64,000 nt of DNA from Salminus brasiliensis (Eukaryota; Chordata; Actinopteri; Characiformes; Bryconidae). This document shows, piece after piece, positions 12,688 through 25,584 of this stretch. Below the pieces are notes generated by a model. It made no database searches. It was not told the origin of the DNA and saw only the letters and a list, made by a program, of their open reading frames with translations. The translations under genes and the position numbers were made by a program. The stretch covers positions 35,646,844 through 35,710,843 of the forward strand of contig NC_132893.1 of NCBI RefSeq assembly GCF_030463535.1, written 5' to 3'. How positions within the stretch are numbered: position 1 is the stretch's first letter; each line of letters begins with the position of its first letter.

Positions 12688-12998
12688 AAGAGATGGTCTC
12701 TGGAATGATGATGGTGCTTCATCCAGTACTTCTGGGTGCATCAGTTGGGACAAAGGAGAAGGACAAGGTGGTGTGACGATCATCCAACATCCTTATCTCT
12801 AACGCTCTTGTCGCTGAATGCAATCAAATCCTCACAGCAATGCTCCTCCTCCAAAATCTAGTAGAAAGTCTTCTTCTCTGGACAGTAGAGACAGTTACTC
12901 CAACAGAAGCAGGATCAGCTCTTTAATACCCTTGATTTCAGAAGAAACGAGACATGAATGAGCAGGTGTCCCAATACTTTTGTCCACAGACACACTTA
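12650..12998 (+). mobile_element. M1 element, 3' part, with CA tract at its broken 5' side
   Basis: From tctctggaatgatgatggtg to gtgtcccaatacttttgtcc it matches the second half of the 1.35-kb copy. The 5' half is replaced by a CA microsatellite. Confidence 0.75.
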
Positions 12999-13032
12999 TA
13001 TATATGTAAAACTCTAGATATTGTGTGTGTGT

Positions 13033-13064
<32 letters not shown>

Positions 13065-13876
13065 ATACAGGGTTATAAGGCAGTGCTGTATGAAGGTGTG
13101 GCTCAGTAACGGACTCACAGAGCACAGCCCCGTCACTCACATTAAAGGTGACACCGTCTCTATGTGTCATGTGAGGAAATGCATGTCATCCCCGTCACTG
13201 TCTCTCAGAGGAAGCTGGGCGGAGATGATGTGCAGTTTGACTAAACTTCAAACACAGCTCCAGAGGAAGCCCTTCAGTGAGTGGGTGGAAGGAACCACAG
13301 AGGAGCCCTCGTTCAGCCAATACACGCTACCACACCGCCCCCATGTGGCTGACAGGGAGTATTACAGTAGGCCGGGGTGAACTCCTCAGTGCACAGCTGA
13401 GACCACCTCACAGCAAACTCTGCATTAATGCCCAGCCTCTACTGGAGGCTCAGCTTAGCTAAAAGACACCTCATCCTAATTAGGATTAGCACAGTATTAA
13501 TGCTCAAGTTTAAGACTTTTGCGCTGTGCTGTACTCCACTGTCCTAGTCTTTTATTTTGAAGCTGTGACGGGTGGGTCAGAGAGGCTTCGTGAAGGGGGG
13601 GCTGTAGGAGAGAGGAAAAAGAAAGAAAGCAAATTTTGGTGAAATTTATAATAATTTTACAAGAACACACATCATCACTCCCGTCTGTCAGGTTTCCTCA
13701 AACCTCAGCAGTAACCACAATTAACACGTGCTACAAATATATGAATAATATGCATATATAAATGCTAATAATAATTCAACACACTGTAATATGCTGACAT
13801 TTCCCTAACCCTTTCTTCAGAATATCCTGCATGATTAAAAACTTAAGATATAAATAAACTTATTCATGCAAGGAAT

Positions 13877-14790
13877 TTTAAAAAGTTGGTGAAATTTCCC
13901 TTAGTCTAGTACCGTCACCATGTTCTACAGCGGAGGTTCTAGATAAGCTCCCCCAGTCAGAGCTGGAGTTCTACAGTGGATGTTCTAGATAACCTCCCCC
14001 AGTCAGAGCTGGAGTTCTACAGTGGAGGTTCTAGATAAGCTCCCCCAGTCAGAGCTGTGGTTCTACAGTGGATGTTCTAGATAACCTCCCCCAGTCAGAG
14101 CTGGAGTTCTACAGTGGAGGTTCTAGATAAGCTTCTCCAGTCAGAGCTGTGGTTCTACAGTGGAGGTTCTAGATAAGCTTCTCCAGTCAGAGCTGGAGTT
14201 CTACAGTGGAGGTTCTAGATAAGCTCCCCCAGTCAGAGCTGGAGTTCTACAGTGGAGGTTCTAGATAAGCTCCCCCAGTCATAGCTGGGGTTCTACAGTG
14301 GAGGTTCTAGATAAGCTCCCCCAGTCAGAGCTGGAGTTCTACAGTGGAGGTTCTAGATAAGCTCCCCCAGTCATAGCTGGGGTTCTACAGTGGAGGTTCT
14401 AGATAAGCTCCCCCAGTCAGAGCTGTGGTTCTACAGTGGAGGTTCTAGATAAGCTCCCCCAGTCAGAGCTGTGGTTCTACAGTGGAGGTGAAGGGAAGCA
14501 GACGTCTGAAGCTCTAATAAAAGCTCCTCACAGAAAGTTCTTCACCTAATGGTGATGAAGACGCTGCCTGATGCCTGAGACACGGTTCTACCAGAGTTCT
14601 GAGAAGAGTTCGGCTCTAGAACCTGCTTTTAGAACCAGATCATTAAAATGGTGGAGGGATACATGCTGCCTTTAGGGCGTAGTGTGGAAAAAAGTAGTCC
14701 CTAAAGAGAACTGCATTAGTGGAGATTCTCTATTCACTATTTTACCTTCATCATCATCATCATTCCATATAAAACTATAAATTATGGGCT
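13877..14790 (-). mobile_element. M3 element carrying a 12-unit 46-bp minisatellite
   Basis: Reverse-oriented copy of the M3 family. The internal unit (ttctacagtggaggttctag plus ataagctcccccagtcagag) is repeated about 12 times at 13920-14490, against one unit at 10.4 kb and about five at 62.3 kb. Outside the array the match to the other copies continues up to the CAT microsatellite near 14755. Confidence 0.85.
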
Positions 14791-15149
14791 GTATTTTTTG
14801 TAGTGTTGTAGTCATGGATGACGCCTGAGTCCATTCACCTCCACTGTAAAGGACTCAGGATGGGTCAGTTTTTCTACAGGGAACTACAATTTCATAATAA
14901 ACCCCCACTGAATATTTTAATAATACAGAAAATAAAAAATCTCACTTTAATAAGACTGTGCCCTGTCATAATTTCACTAGCATTTCACCCCTCCTTAATT
15001 ATTTATCTTATTCATTTTTTATCTTCTTCAACGGTGAACTTAATCAAAGCTAAGTTCAAAAATAATTAAAGTATTATAGTTTAATAATTTTTTTTGTACA
15101 GCAGCTTTATAAAATCCGCACGATTTCTCTTTAAGAATTATGTAAACAA

Positions 15150-15860
15150 AGACTTTTCCAGCGTTGCTGAGCGGCAGGTTTCCAGCGTACTGCTATTCCG
15201 GAACGCTCCGGCGCGCCGCTCCCATTGACATGCATGTACGCCAGCTGCGTAAGTGCAGCGCTGTATGTGGACATATGCACGCATGCTCTTTGTCAAGGGG
15301 GAGTGAGAGAAGAGCATGAATGGAGCAAAATGGCGGATCATGTGCAGGTAAGCAAAGCTTTTTATTTGTGTGTAATGAAAGCAGAGCGGTTTGACTCCGT
15401 TTGGGTCAGATCGCCGCTCGTGCGGCCCGGTTCGGTGGGCTGTTTGCGCCCGGTTCAGATGCGCGCTGCGAGCAGGCGCCCGATGCGGAGCAGCGTGGAG
15501 TGCTGGGTGCGATTATGATGATCAGCAGTGTGTTGACTTGGCCCTGTCATGTTGATGTGCTTGTGATTACACTGGGCTTGAGTGCAAACTTGTGCATGTG
15601 CGCGGTTTCGGAGTAGCGATCGCGCGCGTTTGGGGTGTTTTAAAAGCACGTTTATGGAGGCAGGGAGCGCGAGACGGCGCCCGTTTGGTTGCATGCAGTG
15701 CGGATCCAATGCAATGCACTGAAATCGCTCCCAGTGTGTTTCAGCATTACAGTGTAAACAAGGCGCATCCTCCTCCTGCAGCGCCTGCGTTCAATCTGCC
15801 CCGCAAAAACACTCCAAATACCCCCGTTTTCACCCCCGGAGCCTCGGGGAAACGCCCTAA
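15150..15860 (+). promoter_or_regulatory. xpo7: CpG-rich xpo7 promoter / first-exon region
   Basis: G+C and CpG rise sharply over xpo7 exon 1 and the start of intron 1 (gcgcgc, ccgctcg and cgcgcgcg clusters), unlike the AT-rich flanks. No TATA box is evident just upstream of the ATG, as expected for a broadly expressed CpG-island gene. The transcription start cannot be fixed from sequence. Two out-of-frame ATGs lie at 15316 and 15320, immediately before the chosen start at 15330. Confidence 0.65.
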
Positions 15861-18800
15861 ATATGCACAGCAGTCGCATGTGTATTATAATAACCCATAT
15901 TTGACTTATTTCCCTCTCTATTATCTGTATTTATTCACTCCCTCCTGTGCACTCCGCTCTCCACCTGCACTGCTGATAACGTCCTTGCTTAGCTAGCAAA
16001 CTTAGTGGAGTAGCTTAGCTTAGCTTAGCTTAGCGTATCTTAGCCTAGCTTAGCCTAGCCTAGCTAGCTTATCCTATGCAGCGTTGGGTTATTTGGCGTG
16101 CTGCTAGTTAGCAGTTAGCTATAGCTCGAGTAGCATTTATCATAGTTACCAATCAATTAAAAATATAATTATGATTAACGCGGTGTGGTTAATGCAGGCT
16201 GGTAACTCGGCAGTGCTGGTAATGCGTTAGTGTGTGCTAGCTAGCTAGATAGCTACACAGCTAGCGCTTGGCTAGTTAGCTAGCGGTTAGCCTAGCCGGG
16301 TTAGCCCGCTTGCTAAGTCATGTCATTTCTCCCGCGCTGTCTCTTGAAAGCAAAAGCACAGCCAACGCGCCCCGACCTGCGCTAAAACCGGCCTCCCACA
16401 CGCTTAGGACAAGTGCTCACTTATAAAAGTCTCCTTTTAATCGATAATGAGATTAAAACTCCCAATATTCGCCGTGTTTGAAGAGAATGGGCGAAGCGGG
16501 GCTGTGAAACAAGCTGGGCACTATTTCAGCAGGGCTGCACACTACCCCGTTAGCTAGCTAGCTAGTGCTAACTAACTAGCTGCCTGTAGCTAGATGCTGT
16601 TGCGCTTTTAGACTTTTATACAGATCATTCTGCTCTGTTTGGGCTGTGTAGTTTAATTTAAGCTGATTATTTAAGCTTAATTCAGTTTGCTAGCTAGCTA
16701 AGTAACTAAGCTCGGCTTAACGCCAGTTAGCTACTTTCTATGGGCTGTTGGCTAACTGGTGTTAGCAGGATTAGCCTCACTTCGGCTAACGTTAACTAGT
16801 GGATGGCCGGGGAAAGTATTTCACACTTTTAATTAGGAGTTATTAACCTCAGCTTTAATTAAACACATTTATTAGTTTAGCAACTTCATTAGTCAGTGTT
16901 TGAGATCTTAATTCATATATTTGTGTAGCTACTTAGTTAGTTAGTTAGTTAGTTAGCATTATTTGGAGTGGTTCAATCAGACAGAAATACAGTATTAAGA
17001 TGGTCAATTATTATATATAGTGTATTATGGAGACTTGCTGAATTAAAGGGTGATGTATTAAACCTAGAGCACTATTGATTCAGTTGAGGGAAGGGTTTCT
17101 GTCTCCTGTGATCCTAAACCCCCCCCTGCAGCCTTGCCCTGCAGCACCTTCCCTGTGGGGTGGTGGTGTTATCCTAACTAACTCATGTACAGTAAATTAA
17201 TTATATAAAAAGTGTAGAGAACCAGGGCACGGTTTTAACGGTAATTGCCGTGTCTTACGCAAGTGCGGTTCTAACTTACAGCAGGGTTGGATACGCTTGG
17301 TGAAGGTGGAGGACCTGGTCCGTCACTGTTGGGTTAAACCTGACTCTCAGATGTACAGTAAACATGAGCTTTCCTGAAGTCCCCGTCCCGTTTCTTATTA
17401 CCTAACGGGCGAGAAGCACGCCATCCCATTTGCAGTAATAGATTATTCATTACCGTCCCGCAGCGGACACAGGCCTACCCCTACCCCTACCCCTACTGCC
17501 TTCAGTGTTTCAAGTGCAAGTTAGCTGAAAAGTTCCTTTAGTTTATTTTAGATCGGCGGTTTCGAACCTGTGGTAGTGCTGCTTCAGGCCTGTTGGCTAT
17601 TTTTTTAAACCACAGATCCCCTATTACATTATATACCCTTTAACCGAACCTTATTATGAGTAGAGTTGGGCGATACGACCAAAATGATCACCATACTTCT
17701 GGATGTTTTCACAGTACACTGTGTTTATCGCAGTATTTTGGTTTGCAGTATTTGTGCCAGTCTTTAAAGCTTTTGTCAAAAACTCAAAAACAAAACTTTT
17801 TCACATTTTTGCACGACATGCTCGCCATTTCTTTTTTAACGGCAATTTAAAAAAAAAGTCACATTACGGATTAAATGTCACCTGTGTTCTTAGGTATTGC
17901 AAAATCAGATATTTATGCCGAGCTTGGTAATTGGTGTGGGAAATTGGTCAAGCAAAAACCAGCACCACTTGTTGATGTTGGTGATGCTCACTGGTAAACA
18001 TGAGCTGTGCTCCGCTGTTGATGTTAGCGCAAAGGTTTAGCTGGTCAACCAACATTGGCAGGCATGACCAGGCTGGTCCACCGACGTTTTTAAACATGAC
18101 CAAGCTGGTCCACCGACGTTGGACGGCATGACCAAGCTGGTCCACCGACGTTATTAGGCATGACCAAGCTGGTCCACCGACGTTATTAGGCATGACCAAG
18201 CTGGTCCACCGACGTTATTAGGCATGACCAAGCTGGTCCACCGACGTTTTTAGACATGACCAAGCTGGTCCACCGACGTTTTTAGACATGACCAAGCTGG
18301 TCCACCGACGTTGGACGGCATGACCAAGCTGCTCCTCCGACGTTTTTAGACATGACCAAGCTGCTCCTCCGACGTTGGACGGCATGACCAAGCTGCTCCT
18401 CCGACGTTTTTAGACATGACCAAGCTGCTCCTCCGACGTTGGATGGCATGACCAAGCTGCTCCTCCGACGTTTTTAGACATGACCAAGCTGCTCCTCCGA
18501 CGTTGGACGGCATGACCAAGCTGGTCCTCCGACATTTTTAAACATGACCAAGTTGTTCATGCTGGTAGAGCAGCTAAAGCTCAATCACTCGAATGAGAAC
18601 ATATGCTGTACTGCTTGAGCTAAACTAGTCAACCAGTTTAACCAGCTTCCTCACCATTACAGGGCATGTTTTCTCCTGAATGTCCAGTATTTTAACTACC
18701 ATGACCATCAGTGAGCAGCTCAGTCTTGAGCTGGGTTTTTCAGCAGGTTGTGGACTTTACCAGTGCTATCTTGTTGATGATTGCAGGGCTAACCTGAGTA

Positions 18801-21550
18801 ATGCTGATGCAAATGTTGCCTCATATTTAGAAAACAAACTGCAGTATGAAATTTGACATCGCCCAACTCTGAATGCATTAATAAATTACTATGTTTCTCA
18901 AGCTCTGAGCGTAACCTTGAGGAACGGTCTTCGTTTCAGGGTGTTGGTGGCTGCCCTCAGCTGTGAGCTTATTAAAGTATTTGGGTGGCTAATATTGGTG
19001 GGAGTAGAAGTGTGCTCTTATCTGGTCCGTGCAGTTCCCTTGCAATGCAGCTTGAAGTTTCTTTATCTTTTAGGACACGAGCTGCATCTGTATCTGTGGG
19101 GTTCCTCCCCGTTCCTCACACGTGCTTCTTTGATTCCTCCTTATCAGACACTTCCATCAACCACATATGAAGGCTGGTGGTTCAGCCGTGAAGGGGTGCA
19201 GCACATGCTGCGGTTCGTTTGTGCTAGAAAGAGCTTCTTGGAGTTTTACATGATCTACGCTAAACAAAGCGACGAGAGCAGGTGCTCAAAACGTGAAGTC
19301 AGTTTAACCTCACGTTTCAGAATTTGCTGTGAAATTTGAAAGGCTGTAGCAGTTTACCGTAAAGGGGAGAATAGCGCTGCTATCCGTGCTACCCCGAGCT
19401 CTGCACGCTGCTAACTGCACTATAGGAGTCTGATGAAGCGGGAAGGAGAACACTCAGAGAACTGCCAGGCGCTGCGTGACTGGTCTGTGTATCTCAGCTT
19501 GTCCAGAAAAGCGTGTTAAAAGCATGTTCTGTAGTGGTGGCTTATAGTTCTAATGACACGTCTGGACTGTAGGGGGAGCCCAGGAGCCAGAAATGCCAAC
19601 TCTCCTATAAAAAACTGCTAAAAATCAGAAGATATAAACAAAGTTTTCAGAGAAATTATTATTCATGACCACAACACAGATATAATATAATTATTTCAAC
19701 AGGAAGTCATGAAAGTTGCAATGTCTGTACACCTAGCGTAATATAGCGCCCCCTTGAGGTAGTCTGTACAGCCTGAGGAGTGTAAACATTAGCGTGTTGG
19801 ACGTTTCACCACATACACGCATACATCCTACAGCTGTCCAACTACATACTGTCCTCATCTGATTCACCAGGAGTTGAAATCAAATGGAAAAAGGCCAGAA
19901 TATCAGAAACGCTACGTTTATTTTCAGTCGTCAGTCGTTTCACTGCAACCAGCAAATACTTCATTACTTTACTTAAGTAGAAATGTAGGTTATCTAAACT
20001 TTACTGGAGTAATTCTTTATTTTTCAGACTTTTTACTTCTACTTCTTACATTTTCCCCCAATTATCTGAACTTTCTCCTCCTTACATTTTAAAATCAGCC
20101 TCGTTCCTCCTATTTCATTCCCCTTTGTTTTCATTCCGGCTCGTCATCAATAAAAACCCTCTCCAGATAAATCTCTCCATCCGGAAAGTGTGAGTCTGAT
20201 CCTGATTGGATGAGAAGTATAAACAGACACCATTCTGACTCCCTATTGGTTTATAAGAGATCCATCACACCTGCACACGTCCCGTCCCTCTCCAGCGAGC
20301 TCACAGCAGACGTCTGTAGTCTAGTATGAAGACTGTGTCCGTGGCAGAGACTCAAGAGAGCTGCAGTGAAACGTCCCGACTGAGCCCCACATTTACATTC
20401 CAATAAAGCTTATTGATCACACGCCTCTGAAGTCTGACTTTCTGCAGCTTTACAGAACTTCTAGACAACGACTCCTCATATTTTCCTCCATGAAGCTCAT
20501 GTTGATGCTCAGTAGAGCACAGAGACGCTCCTTTAATAGAGCTGATATTACTGAAATGCTTCATTTTCAATGGGCAGATCTGCAGCTGAAACAGGAGCCT
20601 AGTGCAGCCCAACATTTTTAACATCAACATTTTAATAGATCATCCTCCTCATTATGACTTTTAGAGAAATGGGGTTTTGGGGAGGGGGGAGGGGGGGGTA
20701 GTGCACTATAGACCCCTGTGGCGCGGCCTAAGCTTTCGGTCTTTGTTTTCCTTCCATTACTTTTACTTTTCTACTTGAAGTGGTTCTGAAACCAGTACTT
20801 TTACACTTTTACTGGAGTAAAAAGCTTCAGTTGATACTTCAGCTTCTATAGAAGTCTTTTAAACCCTCGTATCTCCACTCACTTCTACCTGAGAGATGAG
20901 TGTCAATAGTAGTAGGATTTGGGTGGAGGTTCATTCTCAGCACTACAGTGACACTGAGTGACGCTGATGTGATGTTGGTGGCGAGTGTGTTAATCGTGTG
21001 TGTGTGCTGTGTTGGTGGTATGAGTGGACAGACTTGACCTTCATCTACAAGGAGGATCAGCTAGGTAGGAGTGTCTAATATATGGGCAGTGAGTGGTCAG
21101 ACTGCTGCGTCTGATCCACTCGTACCACCAGCACAACACACACTAACACACTTGAGGATGCTGAGAATGACCCACCACCCAAATACTACCTACCTGCGCT
21201 GTGGTGGTGGTCAGTCCAGTGGGGTCCTGACCACAGGGTGAATGGAGGCTGCAGAGAAACAGATGGGGACAGACTGGACATATACAGTGCTGCTGTATGA
21301 TCAGTGGAGCTGATGGAATGGGCTGGAATGAGTTCATACCAAGCCAGGGTTGGTCATGATGTTCTGATATGAGTGTATTAGCTGTGTGTTACTGAATGAT
21401 ATGAGTGATTGGACATTAATACACACACCCCTGTTCCCCTGTTCCCCTGCTGCTTACTGTATGTTACAGAATGATATGGGTGGGGGTGTCTACGGTCACA
21501 TGTCCCTTATCAAGAATGTAATTGACAATGCTGACTCGTGGGTGTAGGCC

Positions 21551-21612
<62 letters not shown>

Positions 21613-21956
21613 CCTCGAACCGTGTGCAGTCCAGTAACCTCTAATAGTCTTTATATGACCTGTGTGTGTGTTTTGGTCCACGGAGGGTACCTCCAGACCT
21701 CTGAAGTTGTGTAAAGTGTGTGTTCTCGGTCCAGTCAGGGAAACTGAATGTGTGTGTTTCTGAAAGAACTGTGCGCAGAACTCAGTCTAGAACCGTACGT
21801 TTGTTGTCGCTGCTTTTCTTGTTTTTATTTGCTGATGGTGGTTTTCTGTAGTTTTGCTCCGCGAGTGCACAAAGAGAGCCCGTAGTGTCGAGAGGCTCGC
21901 TGCTGTTCAGCATGAGTCAGCTGTTTGTCCTCCGGGCCTGCCTGTGTACAATCTGC

Positions 21957-22021
<65 letters not shown>

Positions 22022-25000
22022 GAGTAAGAGTGTAAAAGAGTAATCAGCGTTATGTCCAAATAACAACCAGGTAAGTATTGTGATATACACTGAGGAGGAG
22101 GAGCTACAGCCTCTCATTAGGGTGAATATTAATAACGCTCTAAATGTAGGTATTGTGATATACACTGAGGAGGAGGAGCTACAGCCTCTCATTAGGGTGA
22201 ATATTAATAACGCTCTAAATGTAGGTATTGTGATATACGCTGAGGAGGCGGAGCTACAGTCTCTCATTAGGGTAAATATTAATAACGCTCTAAATGTAGG
22301 TATTGTGATATACACTGAGGAGGCGGAGCTACAGCCTCTCATTAGGGTGAATATTAATAACGCTCTAAATGTAGGTATTGTGATATACACTGAGGAGGAG
22401 GAGCTACAGCCTCTCATTAGGGTGAATATTAATAACGCTCTAAATGTAGGTATTGTGATATACACTGAGGAGGCGGAGCTACAGTCTCTCATTAGGGTGA
22501 ATATTAATAACGCTCTAAATGTAGGTATTGTGATATACACTGAGGAGGAGGAGCTACAGTCTCTCATTAGGGTGAATATTAATAACGCTCTAAATGTAGG
22601 TATTGTGATATACACTGAGGAGGCGGAGCTACAGTCTCTCATTAGGGTGAATATTAATAACGCTCTAAATGTAGGTGTTGTGTTATACAGGTGGAGGTGC
22701 TAGTACTTCTACAGTCTCTGATTAAGGGTGAATGGTTGGTACAAGTGTTCTGCTTTTGGAGTTTGTGGAGTTTTTGGATGTTCAGGACGTTGTGTTGTCC
22801 CGTAGTGTGAAAGGCAAATCACAGTATTAAATATTACATTTTTCTTGGATGTTATGTTTATTTATTTAAATATTACAGAGAGAGATCTGATGATGGGAGT
22901 GGACTCTGAGCTGAGATGTCATATTGCAGTGCTGTTAGAGCCTAATATTCAAACCACTCAAATTATTGCTCGTTTCTGGAGCAGTAATGAGGTGTATGTA
23001 TATAAAACAGGCTCTGAAGGCATTAGCACTGACTTTATGACCCGATCCCACTGCGATCCCTTTACTGCGAAGCACCAGTAGGCTAATGGTTGGCTGCGAG
23101 CTGATGAAGCCGACATGCTGAGTCATCCATTACAGCATCCATTAATGTGTCTTTCATCAGGGTTCAGTCAGATAGTGGAGCTGGCTGGCCCGTTCTGTCA
23201 GAACACGGGGAGCAGTGGGTTGGGCTGCAGTTCACACTGCTCAGAGGAGTCGGGTTTATGTTGAAAGCATCATAAGAGCGAATGCTGAAGAATTGGGCTG
23301 TGGATGAATTAGACAGTGACCTCACTCATGTTGAGACGACCACTTTACACAGACTGCTGTTAGAATGGACCGGGTGTTTGTCGGCATCACAACAAGACCA
23401 GTGGTCCTGGACGTTCTTGGGAAGAACATTGTTGACGTTAACTGGAGAGCAGGAGAGCAGAGGACTCGCGTAGCGATGTAGAAATGCTGTGTTTGTCATT
23501 GAGCAATACTCCATGCTCTGCTTTCACCAGCAGCACCGACATTCGGCAGCCCTGCGCCGACAATCAGCGGCCCCGACATTCGGCAGCCCTGCGCCGACAA
23601 TCAGCGGCCCCGACATTCGGCAGCCCGCCGCCGACAATCAGCGGCCCCCACATTCGGCAGCCCTGCGCCGACAATCAGCGGCCCCGACATTCGGCAGCCC
23701 GCCGCCGACAATCAGCGGCCCCGACATTCGGCAGCCCGCCGCCGACAATCAGCGGCCCCGACATTCGGCAGCCCGCCGCCGACAATCAGCAGCACAATTC
23801 GGCACCAGCCTGGCTTTCAGATACGTCAACATTTGGCAGTTTAGCTTTCGGCAGCGCTTACATCCAACAGCTCCCACATTTAGCAGCCTAAAGTCCAAAA
23901 ACACTTGTTCAAAACACATGACTGAACCAAGCCTGATTAGACTACTGATACCCAACTGGGTGATTTATTTTTATTTATTTTTGTTTTGTTTTTTGTTTTT
24001 ATTATTATTATTTATTTAATTAATTAATTTATTTAGGTTGCTCTGATAATACTCCATACTCCGTTTTTACCAGCAGCGCCGACATCCAGCACTGCGTCGA
24101 CAATCGGCAGCCTGGCTTTCAGCTACATCAACATTTGGCAGCTTGGCTTTTGCCAGCACTAACCTCCAGCAGCTCCAAGATTTAGCTTTGTTCAAAATAC
24201 ATGACCAAGCCAAGCCTGATTTGACTACTGATACACAACTGGGTGCTTTTTTTGTTTGTTTGTTTGTTTGTTTGTTTGTTTTTAATATATATATATATAT
24301 ATATAAAATAACATTTTATAATAATATAGATTTTTTCCCTTCATTGCTCTGATAAAGCCTGAGTTGCAATCTCTGGTCATTAGCAGAAATTAAGCCTAAA
24401 CATTGATGAGTCAGCAGTGATGGAAATTATGTTGAGAAGCCTGGTTTGAACTTTGGCTGAAGTCGTCGGCACAGGAGCTCTTTACCTAAAGGTGAGGAGC
24501 AGCTGTGCTGAGCTGAGATGTTGATCCAGAGGAAAGCTGGGCTGTAACTCAGTAGAGACTCCTCCACACTTCTCTTCAACTGAGACACACAGATACAGAT
24601 ACACCGAGCTCTCATCAGCTGCTGTCTCCGTCAGTCCCACTCCGGGCCGGAGCGCTGCTGCTGCTACTGCACTATGGAGGTCTGGTGGTGGAGCTGCAGG
24701 AGGAGAACCTCTCTCCAGAACTGCTGCTGTGTAACGCTGCAGAACCCATAGAGTCATATTAGTGTAAAATCCTGTAGTATTACTCTACCGCCTCCGCCCA
24801 CATGCTGCTACACCTTCAGATCAAGCTTCTGGAGCTCTCACACTGTCCAGAAATGCATGTGATATGTATTTGCTACAGTGGTGTAAAAGGTATTCAGGCT
24901 CAGGAGTGAAAAATGCTGCCTTGAATGAACAATCACCCTCCTGTTTTAATAAGTTATGGTGTTTAGTTGAAAGACTACAGCACAACGCTGTGTGTACAGG

Positions 25001-25530
25001 TGTAGTGCACTCACCTGACCCGCGCCTCCTTTATAATTAATTGGCCACTTGTTGATTGTGTATTAGTAGCTGAAATGAGCTGAATCTGATATGAGATATT
25101 ATGCAACCCTGTTGGATTTACTGTATTACATTGTGTGTGTGTGTGTGTCCTGCAGAGCCTAGCCCAGCTAGAGATCCTGTGCAAGCAGCTGTATGAGACG
25201 ACGGACACCAGCACGCGCCTGCAGGCTGAGAAAGCCCTGGTGGAGTTCACCAACAGCCCGGACTGCCTCAGCAAGTGCCAGCTGCTGCTGGAGAGAGGGA
25301 GCGTGAGTGTTCACTGTGTTTCCTCCTACAGCTCGTTTAAAAATCACACCTTCCCATAATTTACCACCTAATCCCGATGCAGTAGATCTGCTCTAACCCC
25401 CCTTGTTTGTTTGTTTGTTTGTTTGTTTACAGTCCTCTTATTCCCAGCTGCTGGCGGCCACATGTCTGTCAAAGCTTGTTTCGCGCACAAGCAACCCTCT
25501 GCCCCTCGAGCAGCGCATCGACATCCGTAA

Positions 25531-25584
<54 letters not shown>

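Larger units (their letters stand above)
10787..15329. other. dok2-xpo7 head-to-head intergenic region
   Basis: No coding exon is seen. The first part is a CT-rich tract (10800-11160), then TG repeats, a 21-bp satellite, microsatellites, an M1 fragment and an M3 element with its 46-bp array. Both promoters must lie at its two ends; no obvious TATA box was seen at either end. Confidence 0.7.
15348..25155 (+). other. xpo7: xpo7 intron 1 (9.8 kb)
   Basis: Long first intron beginning gtaagc after the six-codon exon 1 and ending tcctgcag. It holds tagct-type short repeats near 16.0-16.3 kb, a 32-bp array at 18 kb, the M2 element at 20.9 kb, microsatellites, the 75-bp array at 22 kb and the 37-bp array at 23.5 kb. 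No coding exon was found in it. Confidence 0.9.

Noticed and set aside
15592-15996. 134-codon frame after xpo7 exon 1
   Set aside because: Lies in the CpG-rich start of intron 1; no homology recognised, and GC-rich DNA readily gives such frames.
18030-18560. CRISPR-like look of regularly spaced 32-bp units
   Set aside because: Units are contiguous with no unique spacers, and this is a vertebrate intron. Ordinary minisatellite.
21917-22703. Long open frames of 207-241 codons on both strands
   Set aside because: They are eight copies of a 75-bp non-coding unit whose length is a multiple of three. The same unit recurs in an intron of dok2 and beside pbdc1, with no start context or gene structure.
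23484-24019. Proline/alanine/arginine-rich frames in the GC-rich array
   Set aside because: A 37-bp unit shifts frame every copy; all three frames look alike and no homologue or splice context is seen.
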